64,000 bases of DNA, from contig NZ_JACJSA010000030.1 of assembly GCF_014697545.1 (NCBI RefSeq), positions 1-64,000 of the forward strand, read 5' to 3'. This document shows positions 54,943 to 63,652 of the stretch, in pieces (position 1 is the stretch's first letter; each line of letters begins with the position of its first letter). The DNA comes from Oscillatoria sp. FACHB-1407. Its GTDB lineage: Bacteria; Cyanobacteriota; Cyanobacteriia; Elainellales; Elainellaceae. Under the pieces are notes generated by a model. The model saw only the letters and a list, made by a program, of their open reading frames with translations, had not been told where the DNA came from and did no database searches. A program made the position numbers and the translations under genes.

Positions 54943-56208
54943 GTGAGTCCAGAAACGCTCGTCCAACTTCCAAACTTGACTGCTCCCACATCGCCCTATG
55001 ACTCGGCAGAATTTGACGCCCATGTCATGGCAACCTATGCCCGTTTTCCATTGACTTTAGAGCGAGGCTTGGGGTGTCGAGTTTGGGATGCTGAAGGGCG
55101 AGAATACCTGGATTTTGTCGCTGGCATCGCCACTTGCACCCTCGGTCATGCTCACCCTGCCATGATTGAGGCAGTCACCCAGCAAATTCAAAAACTGCAC
55201 CACGTTTCTAATCTCTACTACATTCGAGAGCAGGGAGATCTGGCGAAGTGGCTGATTGAACACTCCTGCGCCGATCGCGCCTTCTTCTGTAACTCTGGGG
55301 CGGAGGCAAACGAGGGAGCCATCAAATTAGCGCGAAAGTACGCTCACACCGTTCTCAAGATTGAGAGTCCGGTGATTTTGACGGCTCATGCCAGCTTCCA
55401 CGGTCGCACTCTGGCAACGATCACCGCAACGGGGCAACCGAAATATCAAAAGAACTTTGATCCGTTGATGCCGGGGTTCCACTACGTCCCCTACAACGAC
55501 ATTACAGCCATTGAAGAGGCGATCGCCCTATTGGATACCCCCAGTCGTCACGTTGCCGCGATCATGCTGGAGCCATTGCAGGGTGAAGGGGGTGTGCGTC
55601 CGGGGGATGTGGCTTACTTCCAACGGGTGCGTCAGATCTGTGATGAAAAAGGCATCCTGCTGATTCTGGATGAAGTTCAAGTGGGAATGGGACGTACGGG
55701 ACACCAGTGGGGGTATGAGAATTTGGGGATTGAACCCGATATCTTCACCTCTGCGAAAGGATTAGGTGGTGGCATTCCCATTGGGGCGATGCTGTGCAAA
55801 TCCTTCTGTGATGTATTTCAACCGGGAGATCACGCCAGCACCTTTGGCGGCAATCCCTTTGCCTGCGGTGTTGCGCTCAAAGTTTGCCAAACCCTGGAGC
55901 AAGACAACCTGTTAGAGAATGTGCGACAACGGGGTGAGCAGTTGAGAAGTGGACTCAAGGCGATCGCTCAGAAGTATCCCAACCTGATCACGGAAGTGCG
56001 GGGATGGGGTCTGATCAACGGATTGGTTTTGAATTCTGACATCGAACTCACGTCTAGCCAGATCGTGAAAGCAGCAATGGATGACGGCTTATTGCTCGTG
56101 CCTGCGGGTCCAAAGGTCGTGCGCTTTGTGCCTCCGTTGATTGTCAACGAAGCCGAAATCGACGGGGCATTGCAGGCGATCGAACGGGCATTGGCGGCAT
56201 TAGGGTAG
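54943..56208 (+). CDS. argD: Acetylornithine aminotransferase
   Basis: 421 residues, class III PLP aminotransferase. GAGIATCTLGHAHP-type N-terminal (FVAGIATCTLGHAHP), EPLQGEGGVRPGD, LILDEVQVGMGRTG and K272 (TSAKGLGGGIPIGAM) as PLP-lysine. Uses glutamate to convert N-acetylglutamate semialdehyde to acetylornithine. Starts with GTG; arginine and also polyamine pathways use it. Followed by long STRR DNA. Confidence 0.93.
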   Translation: MSPETLVQLPNLTAPTSPYDSAEFDAHVMATYARFPLTLERGLGCRVWDAEGREYLDFVAGIATCTLGHAHPAMIEAVTQQIQKLHHVSNLYYIREQGDLAKWLIEHSCADRAFFCNSGAEANEGAIKLARKYAHTVLKIESPVILTAHASFHGRTLATITATGQPKYQKNFDPLMPGFHYVPYNDITAIEEAIALLDTPSRHVAAIMLEPLQGEGGVRPGDVAYFQRVRQICDEKGILLILDEVQVGMGRTGHQWGYENLGIEPDIFTSAKGLGGGIPIGAMLCKSFCDVFQPGDHASTFGGNPFACGVALKVCQTLEQDNLLENVRQRGEQLRSGLKAIAQKYPNLITEVRGWGLINGLVLNSDIELTSSQIVKAAMDDGLLLVPAGPKVVRFVPPLIVNEAEIDGALQAIERALAALG

Positions 56209-56510
56209 TCAGTAGTCAGTAGTTGATAGTCAATGGTCAGTAGTCAGTAGTTGATAGTCAATGGTCAATAGTTGATAGTCAATAGTTGATAGTCAATGGT
56301 CAATAGTTGATAGTCAATAGTTGATGGTCAATAGTTGATGGTCAACAGTCAATAGTTGATGGTCAACAGTCAATAGTTGATAGTTGATAGTCAATAGTTG
56401 AGGTTTGTAGTCGATGAACCACTAACCATTGACCACTGACCACTGACTATTGACTATTGACCACTAACCACTGACCACTGACTATTGACCATTAACCATT
56501 AACCATTAAC
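56209..56510. repeat. Long STRR array with inverted halves
   Basis: 56217-56400 repeats TAGTCAGTAGTTGATAGTCA-like units in one direction; 56420-56508 has the reverse-complement units (ACCATTGACCACTGACTATT). RNA from either strand can form a long hairpin. It separates converging argD and the LuxR gene and may serve as their terminator. Confidence 0.8.
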
Positions 56511-57161
56511 TCACAACAAAATCAACCCCTGACGTGCCCCCAGCGTCACAGCTTCAGTGCGACTAGAGGCACCCAGTTTATTGAAAATAGAGCTGATGTG
56601 AAATTTAACCGTGTGTTCTGAAATCGTTAGCCGACGGGCGATCGCCTTATTGCCCAGCCCTTCGGCTAACATGCTCAGCACCTCAATTTCACGGGGAGTC
56701 AGGGGTTGATTCGTCGCTGAGGGAAGTGATGATCGCGGTGAGGTTGGAGTCATCGGCAGTGACCCCAAAAATTCTGGATGCAGGACGATTAACCCTGTGG
56801 CTACAGCCTCGATCGCGGTGGTGATCTCATCTGCGGTTGCTTCGGCGGGCAAAATGCCCTGGATGCCCGATTGCAGCAGATCGCTCACCCAGGAACTCTG
56901 GACGTTATCCACCAGAACGACGATCGCTGGCAGAGCCATCTCGCGTTCTAAAGCTGGCAGAGCCGTTAGGGTTTCATCCTCCTGCAACTCTAGCTCCATC
57001 AGCACGACATCCGGTTGCAGCGCATCCAACTGCTCAGCCAGATCACGATGTGTCACACTCCCCACTATTGTTAACACCGCACTTTGCGCCAACACTGTCT
57101 CTAGACCCACACGGGCGATCGCTGAGTTCGCTGCAATCAAAACCCTCACTGTCGAGATCAT
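56511..57161 (-). CDS. LuxR/NarL-type regulator with pseudo-receiver
   Basis: 216 residues. Receiver-like domain (about 5-125) and a GerE-type HTH (about 153-212, LTPREIEVLSMLAEGLGNKAIARRL ... SEHTVKFH). The receiver lacks key residues: the usual DD pair is A11-N12, the phospho-Asp is Glu56 (LMELELQ), and the conserved Lys is lost (LPAEA). It cannot be phosphorylated in the normal way; Glu may mimic the active state. Its start overlaps the stop of the protease gene by 4 bp (ATGA), so it is made with two trypsin-like proteins. Confidence 0.88.
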   Translation of the reverse strand: MISTVRVLIAANSAIARVGLETVLAQSAVLTIVGSVTHRDLAEQLDALQPDVVLMELELQEDETLTALPALEREMALPAIVVLVDNVQSSWVSDLLQSGIQGILPAEATADEITTAIEAVATGLIVLHPEFLGSLPMTPTSPRSSLPSATNQPLTPREIEVLSMLAEGLGNKAIARRLTISEHTVKFHISSIFNKLGASSRTEAVTLGARQGLILL

Positions 57162-57766
57162 GCAACATCAACCTGGGCTGAGTTCACTAAAACTGTCTTC
57201 AGAAATTGATTTACGGCGTGACTGGGAATGGCGATCGCCAACCCATTGATAATCATACTGTTGATGCCAATCACCTCACCCTGTGCGTTTGCCAACGGAC
57301 CACCTGAATTGCCGGGTGCCAACCGAACATCCGCTCGAATCCAGCCATAGTGATCTGAAGGGCAAATCGTGTGAACAATTCCCGTGGTTAATGCCCCACT
57401 CACGCCCCAGGGGTTGCCGACCGCAAGCACCAATTCCCCCACCCGCAAATGCTCAGAGTCCCCAATAACAACAGGGGTGACGGCCGCCTCAACGGTGAGA
57501 GCCGCGAGATCGCGTTCTGGGTCACGAGCAACGACCGCTGCTTCCAAACTACGACCATCCCACAACTCAACAACGGCAGTTGATCCTCGGATGACATGGG
57601 CATTGGTGATGATCGTGCTGGACTGATTGAGCGGTGAGACGTGCCAGATCACACCCGACCCTGCACCCCATCGTCGTCCCCGCACTTGCACCGTTGAGCA
57701 ACGAAGGGATTCTGTGACTTCACTCAACGCCTGAGCGATCGCCTGATGGTTAGCACTGAGGTTCAT
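57158..57766 (-). CDS. Trypsin-like (S1C) serine protease without PDZ
   Basis: 202 residues, cytosolic (no signal peptide). Chymotrypsin fold of the HtrA/Deg kind; triad H57 (TNAHVI), D86 (RDLAAL), S154 (PGNSGGPLAN) is complete. There is no PDZ domain, and it is about half the length of HtrA. It overlaps both neighbours by 4 bp, in the order pseudo-protease, protease, regulator. A regulatory cleavage role towards the neighbours is inference. Confidence 0.88.
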   Translation of the reverse strand: MNLSANHQAIAQALSEVTESLRCSTVQVRGRRWGAGSGVIWHVSPLNQSSTIITNAHVIRGSTAVVELWDGRSLEAAVVARDPERDLAALTVEAAVTPVVIGDSEHLRVGELVLAVGNPWGVSGALTTGIVHTICPSDHYGWIRADVRLAPGNSGGPLANAQGEVIGINSMIINGLAIAIPSHAVNQFLKTVLVNSAQVDVA

Positions 57767-58695
57767 CGCGCCTCCTTCAGGGGACGCTCGCCCACGGTAA
57801 TGGTGATTTCGGTTAACGTCCCTCCCCGAACAATTTGAGCCGTCAGGGGTTTGCCGACGCGATCGGGGTCAAGCATGGTGTGCACATCACGGACATCGCG
57901 GATTGGAGTTTGGTCTAACGCGACCAAAATATCGCCAATCAACACACCTGCGCGATCGGCAGGGGCATCGGGTTCAACGCTGACCACAATCACACCCCCG
58001 TCGTGGGACAAGCCCAGAGTCTCTTGCAGGGTTTTGGGCAATTGAACGGGTTGCATTCCCAAGCCCAGATATCCGCGTGCAATCCGTCCCTTTTGCAAAA
58101 GCTGGTTGACGACGCGATCAATCGTGCTGGCAGGAATCGTCAGAATGGCTCCACGCGGACCCGCTGTATTAATGCCAATGATTTCTCCTTGAACGGTGAC
58201 AAGGGGACTGCCCGCAAAGCCGGGGTAGGGTGTGATGTCGGGGCGAATGAACTGGTCGATCTGTCCACCATGCCACGATCGCCAGGTTCCACTCAGGGCA
58301 CTGACCACCCCCATACAGGCACTGGTGTTGCCTTCATTAGAGCGGGCAATCGCCAACACGATATGTCCCACTTTCAGAGAGGCTGCATCTGCCAGTTCCG
58401 CTGTGGGCAGATTGGTTTCCTGAATTTGCAGGATGGCTAGATCGGTGCCGCTATCGCGTGCTACAAGCTGTGCCGGAAGCATGCGCCCATCGGATAGCGT
58501 CACAGTAATGTCGTCTTCTCGCTTGACGGTGTGATCGGCAGTTACCACATAGCCCGATCGCCAGTGGATGCCGCTAGATGCCATGCGGTGTCGGGCATTG
58601 ACCGCAACTACGACTGGAGCAGCATGGGCGATCGCCTCCGCCAATCCATTTGAAAACGCCAATAAGGCACTGGATGATTCAGTTGTAAGGGGCAT
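57763..58695 (-). CDS. HtrA-like pseudo-protease with PDZ domain
   Basis: 310 residues from ATG 58695 (AGGAGA 7 bases upstream decides it). Trypsin-like domain (about 25-200) and PDZ (about 205-300, GYLGLGMQPVQL; VSVEPDAPADRAGVLIGDILVAL). H55 (TADH) and D85 (GTDLAIL) are present, but the Ser motif reads GFAGSPLV, so the catalytic Ser is Ala161. A nearby Ser163 is in a different place in the motif. It is probably not a protease but a binding partner. No signal peptide. First gene of the operon. Confidence 0.86.
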   Translation of the reverse strand: MPLTTESSSALLAFSNGLAEAIAHAAPVVVAVNARHRMASSGIHWRSGYVVTADHTVKREDDITVTLSDGRMLPAQLVARDSGTDLAILQIQETNLPTAELADAASLKVGHIVLAIARSNEGNTSACMGVVSALSGTWRSWHGGQIDQFIRPDITPYPGFAGSPLVTVQGEIIGINTAGPRGAILTIPASTIDRVVNQLLQKGRIARGYLGLGMQPVQLPKTLQETLGLSHDGGVIVVSVEPDAPADRAGVLIGDILVALDQTPIRDVRDVHTMLDPDRVGKPLTAQIVRGGTLTEITITVGERPLKEAR

Positions 58696-58820
58696 GTTTG
58701 TTCTCCTGACGCTTTCATTGCCGGAAACCATGCGATTTCCTTACTTTTAGAATGACAATTGGTCAGGAGGTTCAACATCAGAGAAATGGGCAGATCCCAT
58801 CCCGGAAAAATGGCTAGGAG

Positions 58821-58866
58821 AAATAACGTGTAGGGGCGCGATGCATCGCGCCCCTACACGTTATTT
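58821..58866. repeat. 46-bp perfect palindrome touching a stop codon
   Basis: Arms of 23 bp (AAATAACGTGTAGGGGCGCGATG and its exact reverse complement, written 5'-3' from 58821) meet without a loop at 58843/58844. The right part contains the stop codon of the ferredoxin gene (58861-58863, minus strand). On the minus strand the stem is followed by a short T-rich stretch, so it may also terminate transcription. The TAGGGGCG core is shared with 26280-26307. Confidence 0.9.
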
Positions 58867-59088
58867 CGGTGTGTTCTGCAATTCAGGTCGTTCTTCAGGA
58901 ACGATCGCCCCTTCTACAGGGCAGACTTGCAAACAGATACCACAGTCGATGCAGGTCGCAAAATCAATCCAGTACCAATCGGTTCCCTTCGTGTTTTTGC
59001 CTGGACCCTCATGAATGCAGGCAACCGGGCAAGCGTCTACACAGTCGGCAACGCCTTCGCATGTATTTGTAACAATCGTATGGGGCAC
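58861..59088 (-). CDS. 8-cysteine bacterial-type ferredoxin
   Basis: 75 residues. Two cluster-binding groups: C10, C16, C20, C24 and C46, C49, C52, C56 (CIDCGICLQVCPVEG). The first has x5 spacing in C10-C16 rather than x2-x2, like 7Fe/FdxA-type ferredoxins in which one cluster can be 3Fe-4S. Small soluble electron carrier; partner unknown. The last codons and the stop are within the 46-bp palindrome. Confidence 0.88.
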   Translation of the reverse strand: MPHTIVTNTCEGVADCVDACPVACIHEGPGKNTKGTDWYWIDFATCIDCGICLQVCPVEGAIVPEERPELQNTPK

Positions 59089-59170
59089 GGTGTTCTTCTC
59101 TCAAACAATCGACAGGAGTAGCCAACGATGGCTTCTTCTAGCCTATCAGTTTCATCTCATCTTCACCCGG

Positions 59171-60400
59171 TTAGCCAATTTGCTCGATTTCAGGCTGACC
59201 GTCTGCCTGAATCCAGGCAATTTGGCTGATGTTGCGACGTTGGGCATAGGCTCTAGTCGTTTCAGCATCAGGATGATGGCTGAGATCCACCTCAACTCGC
59301 ACTAGATTAGTAGACTCTCGAATTTTGTGAGCATAGGCAAACGCCGCAGCCTGTGCCTGGGGGGTTATCGGCACAACCAACCAATGGCTGGGAGGCGTAT
59401 CAAGAGGTAACCGTCCGGTTGGCAACAGCGTTTGGTGTAGCTCTTCGATATTGAAGACAAAGCCAATACCGGGATGAGTTTCACCCTGGGGATGATATAG
59501 CCCCAATAACTGGTCATAGCGTCCACCCTGACCTAACACTCGCTGTCCTGCTGAGCCACTGATCACTTCAAACACAATGCCCGTGTAGTAGTCCAGCGTT
59601 TGGATCAGGCTCAAGTCGAGAATCAGCGGAGGCGTTGGACGGGCTTGAGCGGCAGATGTTTCCTCCAACAGCTCAATCAAAGACTTTAGATTATTGACAG
59701 CGTTTCGTTGAGTCGCGTCTAAATCCAGTTTTGAAACCCGTTGCAACACATCCGCTGGACGACCCCGCAAGTCAAACAGCAACAGGGCCCGCTCCCGTAA
59801 CTCATCCGACAATGGCAAGGTTTCCAGCGACAGCCGATCGAGTGTGGCGATCGCCCCCCGCACCTGCTCCCGCACACTTTCTGGAAAGGCAGACAGGAGC
59901 GATCGTGTCAGTCCCGCCTCACCCAGGATCAGATACCACGAGTCAAGCTCTAGGGAATTCATGCAATCGCTCAGCAGCAGCAAGACTTCCGCATCAGCGA
60001 CCACACCGCCACCACCAATTAACTCCACCCCCGCTTGATAAAACTCCTGCTGAGAAGTGTGGCTTCCCTTAGCTGCACGACGAAACACATTGGCGTTGTA
60101 GTACAACCGTTGGGGTAAGGTCGCTCCTGCCATTCGAGTTACAGCCGCACGAGCGATCGAAGCCGTCAATTCTGGACGTAACCCCAACGCCTCGTTTTCA
60201 ATCTCCTGCAACTGAATCACAGTAGATTGTTGCACCGCCCCACCCGCCATTAGTGTATCCATCCGCTCCAGAGTTGACGTGATGATGCGGTGATAACCCC
60301 AGCGATGAAAGACATTTTGTAACCGATCTTCAATCCAGCGTTTCTGAGCCACATCCAGAGGCAATAGATCTCTGGCTCCGACTGGAGGTTGATACACCAT
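59171..60400 (-). CDS. hisZ: ATP phosphoribosyltransferase regulatory subunit
   Basis: 409 residues, class II aminoacyl-tRNA synthetase-like (HisS paralogue) with PPVGARDLLPLDVAQKRW, LRPELTASIARAAVTRM and GGRYDQLLGLY. It lacks the HisS anticodon domain; it is the regulatory subunit of short-form HisG. First step of histidine synthesis. Its ATG overlaps the stop of the J-protein gene by one base (TAATG). Confidence 0.92.
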   Translation of the reverse strand: MVYQPPVGARDLLPLDVAQKRWIEDRLQNVFHRWGYHRIITSTLERMDTLMAGGAVQQSTVIQLQEIENEALGLRPELTASIARAAVTRMAGATLPQRLYYNANVFRRAAKGSHTSQQEFYQAGVELIGGGGVVADAEVLLLLSDCMNSLELDSWYLILGEAGLTRSLLSAFPESVREQVRGAIATLDRLSLETLPLSDELRERALLLFDLRGRPADVLQRVSKLDLDATQRNAVNNLKSLIELLEETSAAQARPTPPLILDLSLIQTLDYYTGIVFEVISGSAGQRVLGQGGRYDQLLGLYHPQGETHPGIGFVFNIEELHQTLLPTGRLPLDTPPSHWLVVPITPQAQAAAFAYAHKIRESTNLVRVEVDLSHHPDAETTRAYAQRRNISQIAWIQADGQPEIEQIG

Positions 60401-61389
60401 TATTTCTTTTTCCCGCCAAATAAACCACCAAATAAGCCTCCTCCAGATGAGGTGTTGGGCTTTCCACCCTTGGGATTGGGTTTAGCTCCCTTCGTGGCAC
60501 TTCCACTGGCTTGTTCACCAGGAGCTTTCCAGTTGGGGTCAAGTGCCTGCAAACCTGTTCGAGCCAACTCATTACTTGAGTTCAGTTTGAATGCCTGATT
60601 GAAGTGAACCTTTGCCATCGTGGGTTGTTTGCCCTGGAGATAAATCTGCCCTAAAAATGCATGACCATCACTGGCAAGATCAGTGCATTCAGGAGTTTTA
60701 TTAGCAAGCTCTAGCCCATCTCGGATTTCTTTGATGGCACCTGTGGAATTTCCTTTTCCCCAAAACTCCTTGCCTCGTCGGTAATACCCTTCAATTAAGT
60801 CGCGAGTTTCTCGTCTGGGTGGTGGCCCTGGTGGCGGTGGTGGTGGCGGTGGCCCATCTTGCTTTTTACTAGGATCTTCATAGCTCCTTGGAATTGGTCG
60901 TCGATCATCACCTGTTGTTTTCATCAGGTAAATCAGATTCAACTCGCTGATTTGCCCGGTCAACTCCAACGTCTGATCCAGGTGTTCATATTGTTTTGCC
61001 GCCAACTCTTTCATTGCCACCCGGTAGGGTTGCTCAATATCCCCACGAGCACTGGCCAAGCGTCGTGCCGACTCACTCACCAACATAACCGTATCTTGCT
61101 GCCGAGCCGCTTGCTGTCCTTTGAGTTTGACGAGCAGGAGGTGATCCGTATAATTCTCTTTGTTTGAGAGTTTTTCGTAGGCTGGATTCACCAGTTTTGA
61201 GAGAATCTCAGCCGCCCGCTTACGGTCTTCCTCACTTTCAGTTGCATAGCTGTCAGGGTGCAGGCGACGTGCAATCTTGAGATACTGCTTACGAATATCC
61301 CCGGGATCAGCATTCACCGGGACTCCCAAAATTGCGTGGTAGTCGGTGCAGTCTAGATTAAAGAGTCCTAGCTCAATTTTGAATGACAT
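60400..61389 (-). CDS. J-domain protein with Pro-rich linker and TPR-like end
   Basis: 329 residues. J domain at about 14-85 with the HPD motif (ARRLHPDSYA), a helical middle, a poly-Pro segment (near 180, nine Pro in ten), a TPR-like repeat region (about 205-290, FWGKGNSTGAIKEIRDGLELA; FLGQIYLQGKQ) and a Gly/Lys tail (GGLFGGLFGGKKK). Hsp70 co-chaperone. It is translationally coupled to hisZ, which lies downstream; a functional link to HisZ is not obvious. Confidence 0.85.
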   Translation of the reverse strand: MSFKIELGLFNLDCTDYHAILGVPVNADPGDIRKQYLKIARRLHPDSYATESEEDRKRAAEILSKLVNPAYEKLSNKENYTDHLLLVKLKGQQAARQQDTVMLVSESARRLASARGDIEQPYRVAMKELAAKQYEHLDQTLELTGQISELNLIYLMKTTGDDRRPIPRSYEDPSKKQDGPPPPPPPPGPPPRRETRDLIEGYYRRGKEFWGKGNSTGAIKEIRDGLELANKTPECTDLASDGHAFLGQIYLQGKQPTMAKVHFNQAFKLNSSNELARTGLQALDPNWKAPGEQASGSATKGAKPNPKGGKPNTSSGGGLFGGLFGGKKK

Positions 61390-61568
61390 TCTGCGTATCT
61401 CGCTTAGCTGTCACTGTAATTCTATCTAGTGTACTTTCTGTAGAACCCTTTCGGACAGATGTTTGTCAGAGTTTCACAAGGAATATGGCTCTATTGTCAA
61501 TCGGGGATTCCCCGAATAGAGAGTAGATTTTTGTAAACACTGCCTCAAATTGAATCCCAAAATCGAGC

Positions 61569-62396
61569 TCACAGAGGGGTAAATGCTAAAGGTTTAATCT
61601 GCCCTAAGGTATGGCTGAGAGCCGTGTGAATGTGTCCATTGGTAGCTAAAATGCGACCCGATTGCAGCACAAACGGACTGTTGTCGTAAGCCGTTACCAC
61701 CCCACCCGCTTCTTCAACTAAAACGACACCTGCTGCCATATCCCAGGGAGATAGCCCCCGTTCCCAATAGCCATCCAGACGTCCGCAAGCGACATAAGCC
61801 AGATCCATTGAGGCAGAGCCACCTCGCCGCACCCCTTGAGTTAAATGGGTGAGATGACAAAATTCAGCGTAATTATTGTCGGAAGTTTCGCGGCGATCGT
61901 AAGCGAACCCTGTCACTAATAAACTCTTACTGAGTTCTGAAGTGGTAGAAACACGGATAGGTTGACGATTGCGAGTTGCACCCAAACCCTTGGCAGCCCG
62001 AAACAGCTCTTGAAGAGACGGATTGTAGACAACGCCTACTTGCGGGATACCCTCAATTAACAAGCCGATGGACACCGCGTAAAAAGGATACTGATGGGCA
62101 AAATTGGTGGTTCCATCTAAGGGGTCGATCGCCCAGAGGTAGGTTGCAGTGGCATCACCTGATCGCCCTGATTCTTCTGCTAAGATAGCATGCCCCGGAA
62201 AGTGGCGTTTAATAACAGTGAGAATGGCATGTTCTGCGGCTTTATCCGCTTCTGTCACCAAATCACCGGGTCGTCCCTTCTCAATAATATTGTCTAGCTT
62301 TCCCCAATAGCTTTGTAGAATGGCTCCTCCAGTCAATGCTGCTTCGGTGGCAATGTCCAGAAATGGGTGCAGGTGGTCGGGTGAAAGAGACGTCAT
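61569..62396 (-). CDS. Inositol monophosphatase family protein
   Basis: 275 residues from ATG 62396 (an upstream in-frame start would add 43 residues lacking family features). Metal ligands E74 (ILAEESG), D91 and D94 (WAIDPLDGTTNFAH) and GLSPWDMAAG are intact. SuhB-like; may dephosphorylate inositol phosphates or fructose-1,6-bisphosphate-type substrates. Third gene of a ferredoxin / nuclease-like / IMPase operon. Confidence 0.9.
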   Translation of the reverse strand: MTSLSPDHLHPFLDIATEAALTGGAILQSYWGKLDNIIEKGRPGDLVTEADKAAEHAILTVIKRHFPGHAILAEESGRSGDATATYLWAIDPLDGTTNFAHQYPFYAVSIGLLIEGIPQVGVVYNPSLQELFRAAKGLGATRNRQPIRVSTTSELSKSLLVTGFAYDRRETSDNNYAEFCHLTHLTQGVRRGGSASMDLAYVACGRLDGYWERGLSPWDMAAGVVLVEEAGGVVTAYDNSPFVLQSGRILATNGHIHTALSHTLGQIKPLAFTPL

Positions 62397-62409
62397 AGAA
62401 AAAATACTT

Positions 62410-62985
62410 TTATGGGTCAGTGGTGCGAAATTCTTGCGGCATCTGTCGCATGGGATGCTCTGCGTTCCAGATGCCAATCCCCATAAGCCGGGCTTTCTCC
62501 TGGGCGTTGATGAGCCGCTGTTCATATCGCAAATTGGGCGATCGCGATGACGCTAGTACAACCCCTTCTGCAACAAGCTGTTCATTCAACAGCACTCCAT
62601 TTTTCCAGACGTAGGCTAATTTAAGCACTGAACCACTATCAGTAGCAGCTTCTGGCTCCACATCGGTTTCTAAAATCACCACCGAGTCATCGCCCAACAG
62701 AGTTTGCAATCGCTCTTTCGCCTGACTATACCAGGGTTCCTGCTTCTGGGCAGGCGTCTCAATACCCAACAGACGAACTCGTTCGGCTTGCTGGTTGGCA
62801 GGGTTGATCACTTCAATCGTTTGACCACTCACCACCCGCGCCACCCGTACTGACATGGAGCCAGGACGCAATGAGGCATCTCCTCCAAAAAGGCTGGCAG
62901 GTTGGCATCCCCACAAAAAGATAACTAAACTCACGATGACCCAGATTCGCCGTGCCCACAGCCCACTCAAGCCCCTACTCTTCAT
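62410..62985 (-). CDS. Thermonuclease-like lipoprotein, probably inactive
   Basis: 191 residues from ATG 62985. Lipobox LWGC (Cys27), so a membrane-anchored exported lipoprotein. SNase-fold domain about 45-175. Compared with Staphylococcus nuclease the DGDT motif reads SGQT (metal Asp lost), the GIDTPE motif is GIETPA (general-base Glu lost), and the R87 position does not carry Arg (SGSVLKLAYVW). Only R71 is kept. Catalysis is unlikely; binding is possible. Start overlaps the ferredoxin stop by 11 bp. Confidence 0.78.
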   Translation of the reverse strand: MKSRGLSGLWARRIWVIVSLVIFLWGCQPASLFGGDASLRPGSMSVRVARVVSGQTIEVINPANQQAERVRLLGIETPAQKQEPWYSQAKERLQTLLGDDSVVILETDVEPEAATDSGSVLKLAYVWKNGVLLNEQLVAEGVVLASSRSPNLRYEQRLINAQEKARLMGIGIWNAEHPMRQMPQEFRTTDP

Positions 62986-63343
62986 CGAGTGGCAATCCTT
63001 TACGCACCTTACCCTTCCCAAAATAACGCCCAAATTGCAGCTCGTACACTTCATCTTCATCTTGAGTTGCAACTTCTAGATCAGAGCGGGGGTAGCTGAC
63101 ACATAACAGGGCGTATCCCTCTGCCTGTAGCTCACGGGAGAGACCCATCGCCTCCGGTTGGTAAATCTCACCTGAGATGATACGCACCGCACAACTAGTA
63201 CAAGCACCATTCCGACAGGAAAACGGTAGCTCGACTCCTTGCTGCTCAGCCGTTTGCAGAATGTAGCGATCTGAAGGGACTTGAATGACAGAAAGAGTGT
63301 CAGTACGGCGATCGCAAATTTTTACAGTGTAAACATCAGTCAT
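62975..63343 (-). CDS. Plant-type 2Fe-2S ferredoxin
   Basis: 122 residues from ATG 63343. C43, C48, C51 and C81 (CRNGACTSC ... LLC) bind the 2Fe-2S cluster. It is longer than PetF-type ferredoxin, with an extra C-terminal charged tail (YFGKGKVRKGLPLDEE). First of three same-strand genes. A divergent small membrane-protein gene starts 88 bp upstream, so the gap holds both promoters. Confidence 0.93.
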   Translation of the reverse strand: MTDVYTVKICDRRTDTLSVIQVPSDRYILQTAEQQGVELPFSCRNGACTSCAVRIISGEIYQPEAMGLSRELQAEGYALLCVSYPRSDLEVATQDEDEVYELQFGRYFGKGKVRKGLPLDEE

Positions 63344-63430
63344 AGTCAATGTGTGGGTGATCCAATGCCTCGCAACCCCACCAAAACGGATCACCTTGTA
63401 GGACTGCAAATACCAGGATAAAGGATTTGA

Positions 63431-63652
63431 GTGGTATCTGCGCCTACGAAACTATTCCAGGCACAGCGACTCCTTTACAAAACGCGCCCAGCCTGGAAAC
63501 GATTGGAACCTTCTTGGCGCATTTTTATAGTTGGTTATAGTTGGTTCTTTGTGTGCCTGGTACTATCTCTTCTTCCTTGGTTCATCCCAATCGCTGTTTG
63601 CTTTCTTTTATTCCTCATCATCCATACCCTTCTCCTGATGCTTCAGATTTAA
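63431..63652 (+). CDS. Small hydrophobic protein
   Basis: 73 residues from GTG 63431. A positively charged start (about 1-30), then a hydrophobic stretch about 31-72 that forms one long or two short membrane helices. No known family. The GTG start and lack of family make this moderate only. Confidence 0.45.
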   Translation: MVSAPTKLFQAQRLLYKTRPAWKRLEPSWRIFIVGYSWFFVCLVLSLLPWFIPIAVCFLLFLIIHTLLLMLQI

